Below are positions 35,433 to 37,032 of a stretch of 37,032 nucleotides of DNA, in pieces. The notes under the pieces were generated by a model. The model was not told the DNA's origin and did no database searches. It was given only the letters and a program-made list of their open reading frames with translations. Position 1 is the first letter of the stretch, and every line of letters begins with the position of its first letter. Source of the DNA: Bacteroidota bacterium (GTDB lineage Bacteria; Bacteroidota; Bacteroidia; Chitinophagales; Chitinophagaceae); contig JAUZNZ010000038.1 in NCBI GenBank assembly GCA_030706735.1, positions 1 through 37,032 on the forward strand. Reading direction: 5' to 3'. The translations under genes were made by a program, and so were the position numbers.

Positions 35433-36011
35433 TCAGGTCGCCGCGGGTTCGGGGACGAACTGCATCATGCGGTGCGCTTGCAGCAGATGGCGTTCGCAGT
35501 GGGCGATCTGGAAGCGCAGATTATCTCCCAACCGAAGCGACACGATGCGGGTAAAGGTAAAGGGCACCCGTATCCCCCGAAGATCCTTGGTGGCCGAGTG
35601 ACGGAGAATATCGTCAATATTGTCGCACTGCTGCAGGAAGTGATGGATCACCTCCTTGCCGTCAAGGGTGCCTTCCGGCGGAACCGTGAACCCCCGGGTC
35701 CTGAGCCTGAATACCGTGCCGTCGGGCCGGGGCATGATCCTCGCATAAAACCAATCCCCCAGCCAGCCGGACGTATATTTCTCTCCCTTCACGTCCGGGG
35801 CGCTGCTGATCAGTGACAATATGGTTCGAATATAGAAGGCCAGGGACAGGTTGAGGTGCTCGAATACCTGGGCGATGCTCCATCGGTCGTCGCCGGGCTT
35901 AAAATTGAGCTGCTCATTGGTCAGGCGGAGAAAAGGTTGAGTGCTTGCTTTAATAAGCTCCGTCCTGTCCAATAATTCGGTTATAAGACCTTGCTTGTTA
36001 AAGACTGCCAT
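35433..36011 (-). CDS. DinB-family protein
   Basis: This 192-residue four-helix-bundle protein of the DinB/YfiT superfamily has a likely metal-binding triad: H52 in WSIAQVFEHLNLS, and H171 and H175 in IAHCERHLLQAHR. Many relatives are thiol-dependent transferases or are induced by stress, but the substrate here is unknown. It is convergent with dnaG. Confidence 0.82.
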   Translation of the reverse strand: MAVFNKQGLITELLDRTELIKASTQPFLRLTNEQLNFKPGDDRWSIAQVFEHLNLSLAFYIRTILSLISSAPDVKGEKYTSGWLGDWFYARIMPRPDGTVFRLRTRGFTVPPEGTLDGKEVIHHFLQQCDNIDDILRHSATKDLRGIRVPFTFTRIVSLRLGDNLRFQIAHCERHLLQAHRMMQFVPEPAAT

Positions 36012-36244
36012 CAGGGTTACTTAAAAGCATCGTGTAAGAAATAGGGGTGTTCTGTCTCCTCTCTAGTCTCATATGGCCTGTCGATGGGATTGATCTAACT
36101 GGTTGCGGAGGAGAGCATAAAGATACACGAAGGCCCGGATCGATTGAAGGTTTCCGGGTAAAAATACCCAGAACCATGAGCCGATTTTTCAGCCATTTTC
36201 TTTCACCCGATTGCAAACGATTGCACCAGCGAATCTCGCTGCAA

Positions 36245-36685
36245 TCATTTCGCAGCAACTGCCTTTTTACGGACGGGCACCCTCTTCAAGGGAGAGATAC
36301 GCTGGCCTTTCTGAAAGCGTTGGGCGGTCCATACATGGTCCAATTCCATCTCTCGCACCGAATCATACCCCGCGTCGACCATGCATTCCCAGGTACAATC
36401 CCGGTTCAGGGTGGTTGCAATTTTAGAGGCTGCTTTGGGATAGGCGACCCAGAATGTCGCCGACTCGCGCAAAGCCGGCACCACTTCGCTCACGATGCCC
36501 GTCAATTGTCGTTCGTTAACGGCAAACACGAGGGCGAAGTCGATCTTTTTTGCCTTTAGCAAGGGGGTCAGGCTCTTGGCAAAAGTCAGTTTGGCGAATT
36601 GCTTTTCTATGGAAGAGGGCAAGCCCTGGATCAACAGGTTCTTTTCCTCATTCAGCTGCAGTTTTTCCACTAATGTTTGGGACAT
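36245..36685 (-). CDS. DUF3052-like hypothetical protein
   Basis: This 146-residue soluble protein has an N-terminal strand-helix unit (LLIQGLPSSIEKQFAKL), a central KIDFALVFAVNERQL and FWVAYPKAASKI, then WECMVDAGYDSVREMELDHVWTAQRF. The order of LPSSIE, the YPK motif and a late DHVWTAQRF resembles DUF3052 proteins, whose function is unknown. The C-terminus is basic (RVPVRKKAVAAK). It lies downstream of plsY in the same direction, with a 56-base gap. The 230 bases after it (36012-36244), before the DinB gene, hold nothing I can recognise. Confidence 0.6.
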   Translation of the reverse strand: MSQTLVEKLQLNEEKNLLIQGLPSSIEKQFAKLTFAKSLTPLLKAKKIDFALVFAVNERQLTGIVSEVVPALRESATFWVAYPKAASKIATTLNRDCTWECMVDAGYDSVREMELDHVWTAQRFQKGQRISPLKRVPVRKKAVAAK

Positions 36686-36741
36686 TATCTGGATTTTTAT
36701 TTAGATGGTTAACTAAATGCCGTGTTGCAAAAGGTTCGAAC

Positions 36742-37032
36742 CTACTGGTTCACCTTGGGCTCATGGATCTCATGCTCATCATGTTTGCGCTGACGGCGCC
36801 GGTCACGATACTTGAGGATAGGCACTTTGTTCTCGCTGCCCCGCAGCAGACGGGTGATGTTCTTCTGGTGGGTCAGTACCACAAGCAGGGCAACGGCGAT
36901 GGCGAAGCCGCGATAAAGGGTTTGCTTTTCATCGAAGATGTACAGAATGAAGACCGCGAATGCCACGCTGGCCAGGATAGAGCTTAGGGATATGAATCGG
37001 GTAAGATATAAGACGAGCAAAAATACGCCCAC
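36742..37032 (-). CDS. plsY: glycerol-3-phosphate acyltransferase PlsY, C-terminal part
   Basis: Only the last 96 or so residues are in the window; the true start lies beyond its right edge. The visible part has two membrane helices and the PlsY segments TRFISLSSILASVAF and LTHQKNITRLLRGSENKV, which belong to the acyl-phosphate-dependent acyltransferase that starts phospholipid synthesis. The tail after SENKVP is unusually long and charged (LKYRDRRRQRKHDEHEIHEP) compared with family members, which usually end soon after the G-x-E motif. Confidence 0.85.
   Translation of the reverse strand: MGVFLLVLYLTRFISLSSILASVAFAVFILYIFDEKQTLYRGFAIAVALLVVLTHQKNITRLLRGSENKVPILKYRDRRRQRKHDEHEIHEPKVNQ

Noticed and set aside
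36732-36743. AGGTTCGAACCT, resembling a tRNA T-arm and possible integration site
   Set aside because: No acceptor, D or anticodon stem fits around it, and it overlaps the plsY stop. A 12-bp palindrome alone is not enough.

Overview
The window looks like a chromosomal segment from a GC-rich member of the Bacteroidota, probably family Chitinophagaceae. Four lines of evidence point there. Several intergenic regions carry the phylum's promoter form (TTG, about 19 bases, then TAnnTTTG). There is an adjacent BlaI/M56 pair, an sdhC-sdhA-sdhB order with a single large cytochrome b subunit, and many secreted or outer-membrane proteins of types common in this family. Placement below phylum is inference. 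No rRNA, tRNA, CRISPR array, transposase or integrase was seen.

Layout. 1-2221: tail of a BlaI-type repressor, then an M56 sensor peptidase fused to an Amidase_3 domain and a TonB-type C-terminal domain. 2247-5490: purM, ribF and holA. 5644-7273: a coiled-coil membrane protein, then a decayed stretch with a frameshifted lipoprotein gene and a duplicated gene scrap. 7271-12158: a 1292-residue outer-membrane protein and a divergent lipoprotein. 12177-13829: a YbiT-like ABC-F ATPase. 14085-19647: the succinate dehydrogenase operon sdhCAB, interrupted between sdhA and sdhB by about 2 kb of AT-rich DNA encoding an AAA ATPase and a small PD-(D/E)xK nuclease-like protein. 19764-22337: accD, smpB and a secreted protein. 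22350-28467: parE, three accessory genes and parC, apparently one operon. 28738-30363: a soluble double ATPase of the ModF type. 30554-33253: small secreted, outer-membrane and membrane proteins. 33383-37032: dnaG, a DinB-family protein, a DUF3052-like protein and the 3' end of plsY.

Most of the window is housekeeping: purine and flavin synthesis, replication (HolA, DnaG), decatenation (ParCE), fatty-acid and phospholipid synthesis (AccD, PlsY), respiration (SdhCAB) and ribosome rescue (SmpB). The best candidate for an undescribed system is the ATPase/nuclease pair at 14856-16474. Its two genes overlap by four bases, differ sharply in base composition from their neighbours, and sit inside a core respiratory operon with the nuclease stop six bases before the sdhB start. 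A decayed or frameshifted third reading frame and a 17-base-arm hairpin lie just upstream. Second in interest are the M56-amidase-TonB fusion and a recurring pattern of Gly/Ala/Ser-rich insertions in conserved enzymes (RibF, SdhA, ModF-like ATPase, DnaG).
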